This document shows, piece after piece, positions 31,364-38,902 of a DNA stretch of 39,319 nt (the first letter of the stretch is position 1; each line of letters begins with the position of its first letter). The stretch spans positions 1 to 39,319 of the forward strand of contig JAENVV010000103.1 in assembly GCA_016650365.1 (NCBI GenBank). The letters run 5' to 3'. The notes below the pieces were generated by a model. The model had not been told where the DNA came from. It saw only the letters and a program-made list of their open reading frames with translations, and made no database searches. The position numbers and the translations under genes are program-made. Source of the stretch: Acidimicrobiia bacterium. Lineage in GTDB: Bacteria; Actinomycetota; Acidimicrobiia; Spongiisociales; JAENVV01.

Positions 31364-32477
31364 CAATCCGTTTCTCCGATACCGCCAACGCCTCGATTCA
31401 TACCGGCACGCCATCGAAAACGGCTGGAGCGACCAGCGCTTCACCGAGCTTGTGAACCGAATCGATGAGGCGATCGCATCGGTTGACGGCCATGGTTTCG
31501 AGACAACCCCGCTCACGGCCTACGGTCAGCTCCACCCGGGCGGCGACGAGGTCTGGGTGAAAGACGACACAAACAACGTCGGAGGATCCCACAAGGCCCG
31601 CCACCTCTTTGGAGTCGCACTTGCTGAGGCTGTCGATGGGGCGGGCACCGGAGAACTGGCGATCGCGTCGTGTGGGAACGCAGCCATCGCAGCGTCTGTC
31701 ATCGCCAGGGCCATCAGCCGGCCCCTGCGCGTCTTTATCCCGACCTGGGCAGACCAGGCGATCGTCGACATTCTCCGAAGCAATCAGGCGCAGATTGAGA
31801 TCTGTCGGCGCCATCCGGACGAAACGGGTGACCCGACCTACTTGCGATTCATGGAAGCGGTCGCCACGGGATCAACGCCTTTCTCCGTACAGAGCACGGC
31901 TACGCCATCGACGCTCGACGGTGGACGGACGATGGGATGGGAACTCGCCGACCAGCTGGTCGGGGTGGACGTCACGGGCGGACTCGGGCTCTTCATCCAG
32001 GTGGGCGGAGGGGCGCTCGCCGCGGCCACCTGGCAAGGGATTACGGAAGGTCTCGGCCAACAGTCAGAGATCAAACCGGTCTTGTTTGCCGTCCAAACGC
32101 AAGCCTGCGCTCCCCTGGCGAGAGCCTGGGATCAACTGATCGACGAAGTCGGACCTGACCCGGCCGCCCGTCTGGCCGCCGCCTCTGCCGATCCCGACAG
32201 GTTCATGAGGCCCTGGGAGCCGATTGGACCGTCGGAGGCGACCGGCATCCTCGACGATGTGACATATGATTGGCTCCCGATCGTGGCCGGCATGCTCGAA
32301 TCGGGCGGAGAGCCGATCGTTGTTGACGAAACGACTGTCGTTGCCGCCAACCAGCGGGGCCGGGCGATCACTCACATTGATGTTGAACCAACCGGCACTG
32401 CCGGCTATGCCGGCTTATTGGCAACCCGCCGCCCCGGCCAGGCAGTCGTCCTTTTCACTGGCGTCACCCGCTTCTGA
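31356..32477 (+). CDS. Second fold-type-II PLP-dependent enzyme (threonine-synthase-like)
   Basis: A 373-residue PLP enzyme with Lys80 in KDDTNNVGGSHKARHLFG, the substrate loop SCGNAAIAASVIAR near 105-118, and the glycine loop QVGGGALAAATWQG near 208. The layout resembles threonine synthase or diaminopropionate ammonia-lyase, but no ordinary threonine-pathway genes are nearby. The start is TTG 31356 with GGAGTGA just upstream, overlapping the first PLP gene by eight bases. The two were presumably selected as a pair, either as partners or as consecutive enzymes. Confidence 0.8.
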   Translation: MTDNPFLRYRQRLDSYRHAIENGWSDQRFTELVNRIDEAIASVDGHGFETTPLTAYGQLHPGGDEVWVKDDTNNVGGSHKARHLFGVALAEAVDGAGTGELAIASCGNAAIAASVIARAISRPLRVFIPTWADQAIVDILRSNQAQIEICRRHPDETGDPTYLRFMEAVATGSTPFSVQSTATPSTLDGGRTMGWELADQLVGVDVTGGLGLFIQVGGGALAAATWQGITEGLGQQSEIKPVLFAVQTQACAPLARAWDQLIDEVGPDPAARLAAASADPDRFMRPWEPIGPSEATGILDDVTYDWLPIVAGMLESGGEPIVVDETTVVAANQRGRAITHIDVEPTGTAGYAGLLATRRPGQAVVLFTGVTRF

Positions 32478-32498
32478 TCCACGAGGTAACGTCTCGGG

Positions 32499-33089
32499 AT
32501 GGAATTTTCTGAGGTCCTTGCCAAACGCCGAATGGTTCGCAATTACACGGACGAGCCTGTCAGTCAAGAACAGCTAGAGCGGATCGTGCATGCCGGCGCC
32601 AGGGCTCCAAGCGCCGGTAATACCCGCGGTCAGTCCTTTGTCGTCGTGACCGATCAAGCGACCCGGCGGGCCATCGCCCAACTAGCCGGCGAAGCACAAT
32701 ACGTGGACATGGGCTTCGACCCCTGGGTCTCCAAAGCTCCCGCTCACATCATCATCGGCGTTTCCGAAGATGCCTATCACAGCCGATATCAGGAGGCCGA
32801 CAAACTGGGCGCCGACGGTGAGATCGAGTGGCCGGTTCCCTACTGGTGGGTCGACGCCGGGGCATCAATGATGGCGATACTCCTGGCTGCGGTTGACGAA
32901 GGTTTGGCGGCCGGTTTCCTCGGGGTGCATGCGTTCGACGAACTCGAGGCGCTCGTTGGCATGCCTTCTGAAGTATCGGCGATCGGCATCGCCACCATCG
33001 GTCACCCGGCCACCGACCGCCGATCAGGGTCGCTCGACCGACCGAGTCAGGTCGGCGTGCATTGGAATCATTGGACCGCCGATGAATAG
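32499..33089 (+). CDS. Nitroreductase-family FMN enzyme
   Basis: A 196-residue protein starting EVLAKRRMVRNYTDEPV, the Arg-containing FMN-binding opening of the nitroreductase fold. It continues with GARAPSAGNTRGQSFVVV and the DAGASMMAILLAAVDEGLAAGFLG helix near 116-140, and ends in AIGIATIGHPA. The members use NAD(P)H and FMN to reduce nitro groups, quinones or enones; the substrate is not visible. It follows the second PLP gene by 21 bases on the same strand and may belong to that operon. Confidence 0.85.
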   Translation: MEFSEVLAKRRMVRNYTDEPVSQEQLERIVHAGARAPSAGNTRGQSFVVVTDQATRRAIAQLAGEAQYVDMGFDPWVSKAPAHIIIGVSEDAYHSRYQEADKLGADGEIEWPVPYWWVDAGASMMAILLAAVDEGLAAGFLGVHAFDELEALVGMPSEVSAIGIATIGHPATDRRSGSLDRPSQVGVHWNHWTADE

Positions 33090-33100
33090 GCACTAGTCCG

Positions 33101-34174
33101 ATGTTCATCGATTCGATCAGCCTGTACACGGTTGAAATGACGCTGAGGGATCCATTCACCACGGCGACCAGCAGCCAAACCAGTCGGACCTTGCTGATCC
33201 TGTCTGTCACCAGTGGTGACCTGGTCGGATGGGGTGAATGCAGCGCCGATGGATCTGCCTACTGTCGCGGTGAGGATGCCGCGACGGCTCGGATGGCGCT
33301 CGACGGAGTCGCCAGATCCCATATCGGCGACCTCGTCGAGGAACCCGCACCATCGACCGAACTGGTGGCTTCCCCGATGGCCGCGGCGGCGCTGGACGCC
33401 GCTCGCTGGGACCTCTACGCCAAGTCCATTGGTGCCCCACTGGCCAACGCCCTGGGCGGTTCGCTCAGACGGGTCCCCTCTCGAGCCGTCCTCGCCCAAT
33501 CAACCGACCGGCTCGCCCGCGCCGACCAGGCAGTCACCGAGGGGTACCGATCGGTCAAGATCAAACTTTCGCCGGCCGACGATTTGGCCGATCTCCACAC
33601 CATCCGTTCGACACATCCCGCCATCGGAATCGCCGTCGACTTCAACGGATCGGCCAGCCGGCATCGCCCCCCGCCGTCGTATTGGGAACAACTCGACGAT
33701 CTCAACCTCGACTTTGTTGAGCAACCATTCGATCCATCCGATCAGAATGCCAGCCTCAGGTTGGTAGATACCTCCCCGACACCGATCTGCCTTGACGAAA
33801 GCGTGCGAAACCCCCAACAAGCGTCCTGGGCGATCGATCACGGCTTTCTCGTCAACCTGAAAGCGGCCAAGTTCGGAGGCCCAAGCCAGGCCCGCCTCAT
33901 CGCCAGGACCTGTCCTGATGGGCAATCCTGGTGGGGCGGGATGTTGGAGAGCGGGATTGGACGAGCCCACACGCTCGCACTGGCGACCATGTCTGGCCCG
34001 ACACTCGCTTCAGATCTCGGCGCGTCCAGTCGGTATTACATGACCGATCTCACGGATCCATTCGAATTGGCCGAGGGCGGGATCCAACCATCGAACTCGC
34101 CGGGGATTGGTGTTACGGTCGATACCGAAATACTCGAGGCACTAAGCACCAGTTCTCCCGATCGTTATTCCTAG
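33101..34174 (+). CDS. menC: Enolase-superfamily enzyme, o-succinylbenzoate synthase-like
   Basis: A 357-residue muconate-lactonizing-subgroup enzyme. The catalytic Lys pair is KIK (153-155) and the metal ligands are Asp180 (AVDFNGS), Glu207 (FVEQPF) and Asp232 (CLDES). The second Lys is Lys254 in NLKAAKFGG, and the C-terminal WWGGMLESGIGRAHTLALA is typical of the OSBS / N-succinylamino-acid racemase family. OSBS acts in menaquinone synthesis; this branch is often promiscuous and also racemises N-acyl amino acids. No other men genes are in the window, so the amino-acid racemase function is a real alternative beside the PLP enzymes. Confidence 0.75.
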   Translation: MFIDSISLYTVEMTLRDPFTTATSSQTSRTLLILSVTSGDLVGWGECSADGSAYCRGEDAATARMALDGVARSHIGDLVEEPAPSTELVASPMAAAALDAARWDLYAKSIGAPLANALGGSLRRVPSRAVLAQSTDRLARADQAVTEGYRSVKIKLSPADDLADLHTIRSTHPAIGIAVDFNGSASRHRPPPSYWEQLDDLNLDFVEQPFDPSDQNASLRLVDTSPTPICLDESVRNPQQASWAIDHGFLVNLKAAKFGGPSQARLIARTCPDGQSWWGGMLESGIGRAHTLALATMSGPTLASDLGASSRYYMTDLTDPFELAEGGIQPSNSPGIGVTVDTEILEALSTSSPDRYS

Positions 34175-34233
34175 AATTTCGTGTAACACTCGCCCGCGAC
34201 GACGCACTTTCTGGTTGGAGGCTGAGATACACC

Positions 34234-34944
34234 ATGAGTACATCCCCGATGGATGACCTGAAAGCATATGCCGCATCATTGACGGATTCCGTCTCTATTG
34301 CAGAGACTGACGCCGTGGTTGCTGGCGTCCTTCGCGCCCCCCGCGAAGGACGCCAGCCGGTCAAACAGCGGGTAACCGCCGTTGGCGTCGTCATAGCAAC
34401 ATTTCTTTCAGCGAACGTGGGGTTGGCGGCTGCTTCGCAGAACGCCGCCCCCGGGGATGCTCTGTACGGGGTTGACCGTGCCTACGAACGGATTGCTGAG
34501 TTTGTGGGAATTAGCAATCCACGTACCGAGGAACGCCTCCAGGAGGCGAACGATCTAGCCAATCGAGGCGACGCATCTGCTGCGTTAGCTGCGGCGTCAG
34601 CCGCGCTTGAAGCTGTGAGTTCGTCCCTGGAGGACCCCGGTTCGGACGGCTACCGCGAAGCGGCGAACTCAGTCCGCGAGGCGTCAGAAGAGATCACCCA
34701 CGCCATTCCGGCGTCAGGGAATTCCCGTCCCGAATTCGTCAGTGACATGATGGCCGAAACCCGCATGATCGTTGAGTTGGCTCACCAGCTTCGCGATGCC
34801 GCCAAGACCGCCGACAACGCCTCTGAGGCTGCCAAGGAACTCAACAACCGGGCCAAGGGGCTTTCCGAGAGAGCCAAGAACGAAAAGGCCAACAATTCGG
34901 ACAAGGAAAAGCCGAAGGACTCGAACGACAACAACCGGCCATAG
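34234..34944 (+). CDS. Single-pass membrane protein of the DUF5667-like type, paired with an ECF sigma factor
   Basis: A 236-residue protein with a ~45-residue cytoplasmic start, one membrane helix (47-68) and an outer helical domain opening APGDALYGVDRAYERIAEFVG (from 71). This resembles the DUF5667 proteins seen next to ECF sigma genes. Residues 150-236 form long Ala/Glu/Lys helices ending in an Asn/Lys-rich tail. It probably acts as an anti-sigma or sensor for the factor encoded 57 bp downstream, although no zinc anti-sigma motif is seen. The start ATG 34234 was preferred over the longer open frame, whose upstream part is the MenC-like gene read out of frame. The coding sequence contains a perfect 16-bp hairpin. 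Confidence 0.72.
   Translation: MSTSPMDDLKAYAASLTDSVSIAETDAVVAGVLRAPREGRQPVKQRVTAVGVVIATFLSANVGLAAASQNAAPGDALYGVDRAYERIAEFVGISNPRTEERLQEANDLANRGDASAALAAASAALEAVSSSLEDPGSDGYREAANSVREASEEITHAIPASGNSRPEFVSDMMAETRMIVELAHQLRDAAKTADNASEAAKELNNRAKGLSERAKNEKANNSDKEKPKDSNDNNRP
34321..34357 (+). repeat. Perfect 16-bp inverted repeat with C5 loop inside a coding region
   Basis: GCTGGCGTCCTTCGCG (34321-34336) is followed by five C and its exact reverse complement (34342-34357). It covers codons 30-42 of the membrane protein gene, just before the membrane helix. Such a stable hairpin in a coding sequence could slow ribosomes or act as an attenuator. Confidence 0.8.
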
Positions 34945-35001
34945 GCCGGCAGCCGGGCCAATCGCCCGTTCTATGCGCAAGGCCTGTAGAGTTTCGAGGC
35001 C

Positions 35002-35568
35002 GTGAGAGAATCCGCCGGTGACACATCAGCTACTTGGCCCCCGTCGGTGCAGGCAATCGAACGAGCCCAAGCAGGTGACTCGGAGGCGCTTGCTGATATC
35101 CTCCGATCTGGCCACCCCCGGCTCGTCGCATACTTCGCCGGCTCTGGACCTCAACGAGCCGACGCCGAAGATCTGGCAGCGCACACACTTGAAGCCGTCG
35201 TCACGTCGATTCACAAGCTCAAGAACCCCCTGGCGTTCGAGGGATGGTTCTGGCAAATTGCCCGCTATTCGTTTCGGGGGTGGATTCGCCGCACCCGGCG
35301 GCCCGCCCGCTTCGAGCCCAGCTACACACCGGGCGCGGACCCCGAAGACGCGGTTCATCTTTCGGACGAACACGCCCAGATCCGGACGGCCCTCGAGGCA
35401 TTGAGCCCCAAAGATCGAAGCCTGCTGTGGTTGCGCGACGTCGAAGAACTGTCCTACGAAGAGATTGGCGGACGGGTCGGCTCAACGGTCGGCACGGTGC
35501 GGGTCGCCTATCACCGCGCCCGCAAACGGCTCGAAGAGACCTACGGAGCTCTGGAACAAGATGACTGA
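35002..35568 (+). CDS. ECF-type RNA polymerase sigma factor
   Basis: A 188-residue sigma-70 family protein with regions 2 and 4 only. Region 2 spans about 20-100 (RAQAGDSEALADIL, then DAEDLAAHTLEAVVTSIHKL and FEGWFWQIARYSFRGWIRR). Region 4 spans about 130-180 (ALSPKDRSLLWLRDVEELSYEEIGGRVGSTVGTVRVAYHRARKRL), containing the -35-binding HTH. The start GTG 35002 follows a GAGG. The membrane protein upstream is its likely regulator. The stop overlaps the following methyltransferase start by eight bases. Confidence 0.88.
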   Translation: MRESAGDTSATWPPSVQAIERAQAGDSEALADILRSGHPRLVAYFAGSGPQRADAEDLAAHTLEAVVTSIHKLKNPLAFEGWFWQIARYSFRGWIRRTRRPARFEPSYTPGADPEDAVHLSDEHAQIRTALEALSPKDRSLLWLRDVEELSYEEIGGRVGSTVGTVRVAYHRARKRLEETYGALEQDD

Positions 35569-36328
35569 CATCACGTCCCTCACCAATCCAACGGTCAAGT
35601 CAATGGTTCGACTCCGGGAGCGACGAACCAGAGACGCGTCGGGGACCTTCCTGATCGAGGGGGCGACCGAATTGGGCAGGGCTCAAACCCGTTCGGATCT
35701 GAACATCGAGACGGTCCTGATTCGCCAGAACAGCTCCTATGTCGCCCGGGACAACGAACGAGTAATCACCGTATCGGACGAAGTTCTCGACAAAGTTGCC
35801 ATGCGCGGTGCCGGGGCGCAGATGGTCGCCGTTGCTCACCAATTCGACATTGCGCTCAGTTCGCTGGCGCAGACAACGGATCTAGTACTCATCGCTGAAG
35901 CCATCGAGAAACCCGGCAATCTCGGCACAATGCTCCGCTCCGCCGATGCCACCGGAGCGGCGGTCATCATCTGTGACCCACTCGTAGACGTCTTCAGCCC
36001 CCAGGTGGTCCGGGCCTCCCTCGGATGTCTGTTCACCGTCCCGATCGGCAGGGCAACCAGGCAGCAGGCCATCGCCTGGGCATCGGGCCATACCACCGTC
36101 GTCGGCACCCCGGAGGCTGATCGCTCCTTCTACGAGACCGACCTGACTGGCCCGGTGGCGTTCGTCGTCGGATCCGAACACGACGGAGTGTCCGACGAGT
36201 GGAAAGCTGCCGCCACCGTCCAATGCTCGATCCCGATGGCCGGTTATGCAGACAGCCTGAATGCCGCCACTTCAGCGGCTCTAATGCTGTATGAGGCCGT
36301 CCGCCAGCGTCACCAGGGTGATCGTTGA
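35561..36328 (+). CDS. TrmH/SpoU-family RNA 2'-O-methyltransferase
   Basis: A 255-residue SPOUT methyltransferase with an N-terminal substrate-binding part (NPTVKSMVRLRERRTRDASGTFLIEG) and the three knot motifs. These are EAIEKPGNLGTMLRSADATGA near 110, VGSEHDGVSDEW near 203 and IPMAGYADSLNAATSAALMLYE near 225-245. It uses S-adenosylmethionine to methylate ribose in rRNA or tRNA. The open frame starts 32 codons earlier inside the sigma gene; ATG 35561, overlapping that stop, is the sensible start. The specific target is not visible. Confidence 0.9.
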   Translation: MTDITSLTNPTVKSMVRLRERRTRDASGTFLIEGATELGRAQTRSDLNIETVLIRQNSSYVARDNERVITVSDEVLDKVAMRGAGAQMVAVAHQFDIALSSLAQTTDLVLIAEAIEKPGNLGTMLRSADATGAAVIICDPLVDVFSPQVVRASLGCLFTVPIGRATRQQAIAWASGHTTVVGTPEADRSFYETDLTGPVAFVVGSEHDGVSDEWKAAATVQCSIPMAGYADSLNAATSAALMLYEAVRQRHQGDR

Positions 36329-36386
36329 ATCGAACAGGTGTTCGGAGTAGGCTCTCTCCCCTACCGACCCGGGGTTGCCGAGAGCC

Positions 36387-38006
36387 ATGGATCTACTACA
36401 GCGAAGCTTCGATGATCTGGGGGCTCCGCTGTCAACTGTTCCGTTCTGCGTCTTCGATGTGGAGACCACCGGCGGTTCTCCTGCCACCGAATCGCTGACC
36501 GAAATCGGAGCGGTCAAGTATCTCGGCGGCGAAGTGATCGGGGAATTCCAGACCCTCATCAACCCGGGCCGTGAGATCCCGCCCTTCATCACGATCTTGA
36601 CCGGTATTACCCACGCCATGGTTGTCGAGGCACCTCGCATCGAAACCGTGTTGCCGTCGTTCCTCGAATTTATCGGCGAATCGGTCCTCGTCGGGCACAA
36701 CGTCCGATTCGACCTCGGCTTCCTCAACGCCGCCGCCCTCCAGTGCGGCTACAGCCGGGTCTCCAACCGGTCCGTCGATACGCTGGCGCTGGCCAGACGG
36801 CTGGTTCGTAACGAGATCCGGAATCTAAAACTCGAGTCGCTGGCCGCCCACTTCCGATCGCCGGTGAAGCCGAACCACCGGGCACTCGAAGATGCGAGAG
36901 CCACCGGGCACGTTCTCCATGCGCTGCTCGAGCGCGCCGGAACCCTCGGTGTTACTGCCCTCGAAGATCTGCTGGAACTGCCCACCGCCCGGGGGTCGAC
37001 GAATTACTCGAAGATGTCGCTGGCTGACGAATTGCCGCGGCGGCCGGGTGTCTACCTGTTCAAAGACCGGCAAGACAATGTGATCTACGTCGGAAAAGCG
37101 AAAAACCTCCGGACCAGGGTCCGGTCCTATTTCTATGGTGACACACGGCGTTCAATCACCAATCTGCTCAACGAACTCCACTCGATCGAGGGCCGGGTGT
37201 GTGAGACCGAACTCGAAGCATCCATCACCGAGTTGCGCCTTATCCATACCTTTCGTCCCCGCCACAATCGGCGCTCCAAGCCGCCCAAGTCGGGCCACTG
37301 GGTCAAGCTCACGAAAGAAGAGTTCCCGCGGCTTTCGCTGGTCCGGACACTCCGCGATGATGGACTGGCCTACCTCGGTCCGTTCCGAAGCAGGGCCTCG
37401 GCCGAACAGGTCATGACAGCCATCTGGGATGCTCTGCCGATCAGACGCTGCCTGACAAAGCCAGGGAGCCGCAATGCCGTTTGTGCGTTCGCTCAGCTCG
37501 GGGTGGCCCGGTGTCCGTGCGACGGGAGCCTGACGACCAACGAATACACGCACATAGTCAGCCAGCTCGTCAACGGGCTTGACCGCGATCCGGGTGTCTT
37601 GCTATCTCCGATCCGACACAAGATGATCGACCTGGCTGCCGCTCAGCGCTATGAGGAGGCCGGCTGGATGCGCGACCGCTACCGTGCTCTGGCGAAGGCG
37701 TTGGAGCGACGGGCCGCCTGGCAGTCGATGCTGTCAGCCGGAACGATCCGGGCCGAACAAAACGCCGATGGTGCGTTCATCGAGGACGGCCGCTTCGTCA
37801 TCGCCTGGATGGTCCCCAACCAACCGCTGCTGCCGGTCGACACTCCGCAGCCTGACCGGACGGTCGCCGACAGCGTGCCACCGTCGGTTCTCGCCGCCGA
37901 GGAAGCCCACCTGATATGGACCTGGCTCGCGGACTCCGGAACCTCAATTATCGAGACCTCCGAGCCGCTGCGTCGGCCGAGCGCAATGCCCGATCTGGCC
38001 GCCTGA
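36387..38006 (+). CDS. DEDD exonuclease fused to a UvrC-like GIY-YIG endonuclease
   Basis: A 539-residue protein. Residues about 18-185 form a DnaQ-like 3'-5' exonuclease (DVETTG with Asp24/Glu26, GHNVRFDLGFL, HRALEDARAT). Residues about 225-305 carry the GIY-YIG nuclease (RRPGVYLFKDRQDNVIYVGKAKNLRTRV), followed by a UvrC/Cho-like region with CxxxQLGVARCPC near 360-375. The HhH DNA-binding end of full UvrC is absent. Such polymerase-exonuclease/Cho fusions are common in actinobacteria and presumably act in DNA repair. ATG 36387 was chosen; an in-frame TTG four codons upstream is an alternative. Confidence 0.88.
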   Translation: MDLLQRSFDDLGAPLSTVPFCVFDVETTGGSPATESLTEIGAVKYLGGEVIGEFQTLINPGREIPPFITILTGITHAMVVEAPRIETVLPSFLEFIGESVLVGHNVRFDLGFLNAAALQCGYSRVSNRSVDTLALARRLVRNEIRNLKLESLAAHFRSPVKPNHRALEDARATGHVLHALLERAGTLGVTALEDLLELPTARGSTNYSKMSLADELPRRPGVYLFKDRQDNVIYVGKAKNLRTRVRSYFYGDTRRSITNLLNELHSIEGRVCETELEASITELRLIHTFRPRHNRRSKPPKSGHWVKLTKEEFPRLSLVRTLRDDGLAYLGPFRSRASAEQVMTAIWDALPIRRCLTKPGSRNAVCAFAQLGVARCPCDGSLTTNEYTHIVSQLVNGLDRDPGVLLSPIRHKMIDLAAAQRYEEAGWMRDRYRALAKALERRAAWQSMLSAGTIRAEQNADGAFIEDGRFVIAWMVPNQPLLPVDTPQPDRTVADSVPPSVLAAEEAHLIWTWLADSGTSIIETSEPLRRPSAMPDLAA

Positions 38007-38080
38007 CCCTAGCACCCGACCTAAGAGCGGCCGGCGAACGGTTGGGAGTGATTCAAATGTATCTGCCACTCCGAAAGTCG

Positions 38081-38112
38081 ATGAGCGCCGGATCTTGCGG
38101 TCCGGCGCTCAT
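38081..38112 (+). terminator. Bidirectional terminator between convergent genes
   Basis: ATGAGCGCCGGA (38081-38092) pairs perfectly over 12 bp with TCCGGCGCTCAT (38101-38112) around an eight-base loop. It lies between the ends of the exonuclease-UvrC-like gene and the cupredoxin gene and can serve both strands. Confidence 0.8.
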
Positions 38113-38140
38113 TGACCGTCATCCTGTCAGGGCTAGTCGC

Positions 38141-38635
38141 TCATGCGCTGACGGTGAACGCCATCTTCATGCCGTTTTCATAATGGCCCTCAAGATGGCA
38201 GGCGAACTCCCACGTCTGACCAACATCGTCTGGCGAGAAAGTTACGTCCACACACGAAGTTGTGCCGGCGGCGAGGTCCTCTTCGTCGACCATGGCCTTG
38301 CTAACGGTATGCATCGCCTCCATATCCATCACACCAGTTTCGATCGGGGGCATCAACAGCATCTCGTGTTCCTTGACACCTTCGTTGACCACCACAATGT
38401 GGTATTGGACTCCCGCCTGAAATTCCGTGATATCCGATTCAAAGCTGGACTCATCGGCCACCACATTGACGGTCACCGAATCGGCAGGCGGGTTATCTAT
38501 CGAGCAGGCGCTCTCAACCTCGGGCATGGCTCCAGCTTCTGCCGTCGTTGCAGGCAAGGTGGAAGTGGCCGACCCACCACATGCCGCGACTGCGAACGGT
38601 ACGGCGGCGAGAGCGATCAGAAATCTCTTGGACAT
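38141..38635 (-). CDS. Cupredoxin-like lipoprotein
   Basis: A 164-residue exported protein with a signal peptide and lipobox FAVAAC (Cys19), so lipid-anchored outside the membrane, followed by a Ser/Thr/Ala linker. The copper site of a type-1 (blue) copper fold is visible: His90 (VKEHEM), Cys146, His151 and Met156 in FACHLEGHYENGM. Such proteins carry electrons between membrane complexes or bind copper. The start ATG 38633-38635 has GGAGAG five bases upstream; an earlier in-frame Met has no site. The gene appears monocistronic. Confidence 0.85.
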   Translation of the reverse strand: MSKRFLIALAAVPFAVAACGGSATSTLPATTAEAGAMPEVESACSIDNPPADSVTVNVVADESSFESDITEFQAGVQYHIVVVNEGVKEHEMLLMPPIETGVMDMEAMHTVSKAMVDEEDLAAGTTSCVDVTFSPDDVGQTWEFACHLEGHYENGMKMAFTVSA

Positions 38636-38738
38636 GTCTCTCCTCGTTATTTCGTTGAACACGGCAAATACGATGCCGCGCATTTAAACGTAAGACGCAC
38701 GCCGATCGCCCGCTAGGGGACAAGTGACCCTGTATAGG

Positions 38739-38773
38739 GGCGGAAGTCCTGTTTTCGGTCCGCCAAGCAGGAC
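38739..38773 (+). other. Possible H-type RNA pseudoknot in a 267-bp intergenic region
   Basis: GGCGGA (38739-38744) can pair with TCCGCC (38759-38764). GTCCTG (38746-38751), inside that loop, can pair with CAGGAC (38768-38773). The two six-base stems interlock. The region 38636-38902, between the divergent cupredoxin and CDC48-like genes, shows nothing else that I recognise. Confidence 0.2.
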
Positions 38774-38902
38774 CAGGTGCATCCTCCGGACATTCGATAC
38801 TCGATGTGACTTCTCGAAAAACCCAGAAGACCGAAGCAATACACAAGGTGTCGGCCCAGCGTCGATCATCGGCGAACGGCGAGCCGGCGATAACATGGCC
38901 CG

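Noticed and set aside
33931-34944. 337-residue version of the DUF5667-like protein
   Set aside because: The first 101 codons are the MenC-like gene read in another frame; ATG 34234 gives a normal short cytoplasmic start before the membrane helix.
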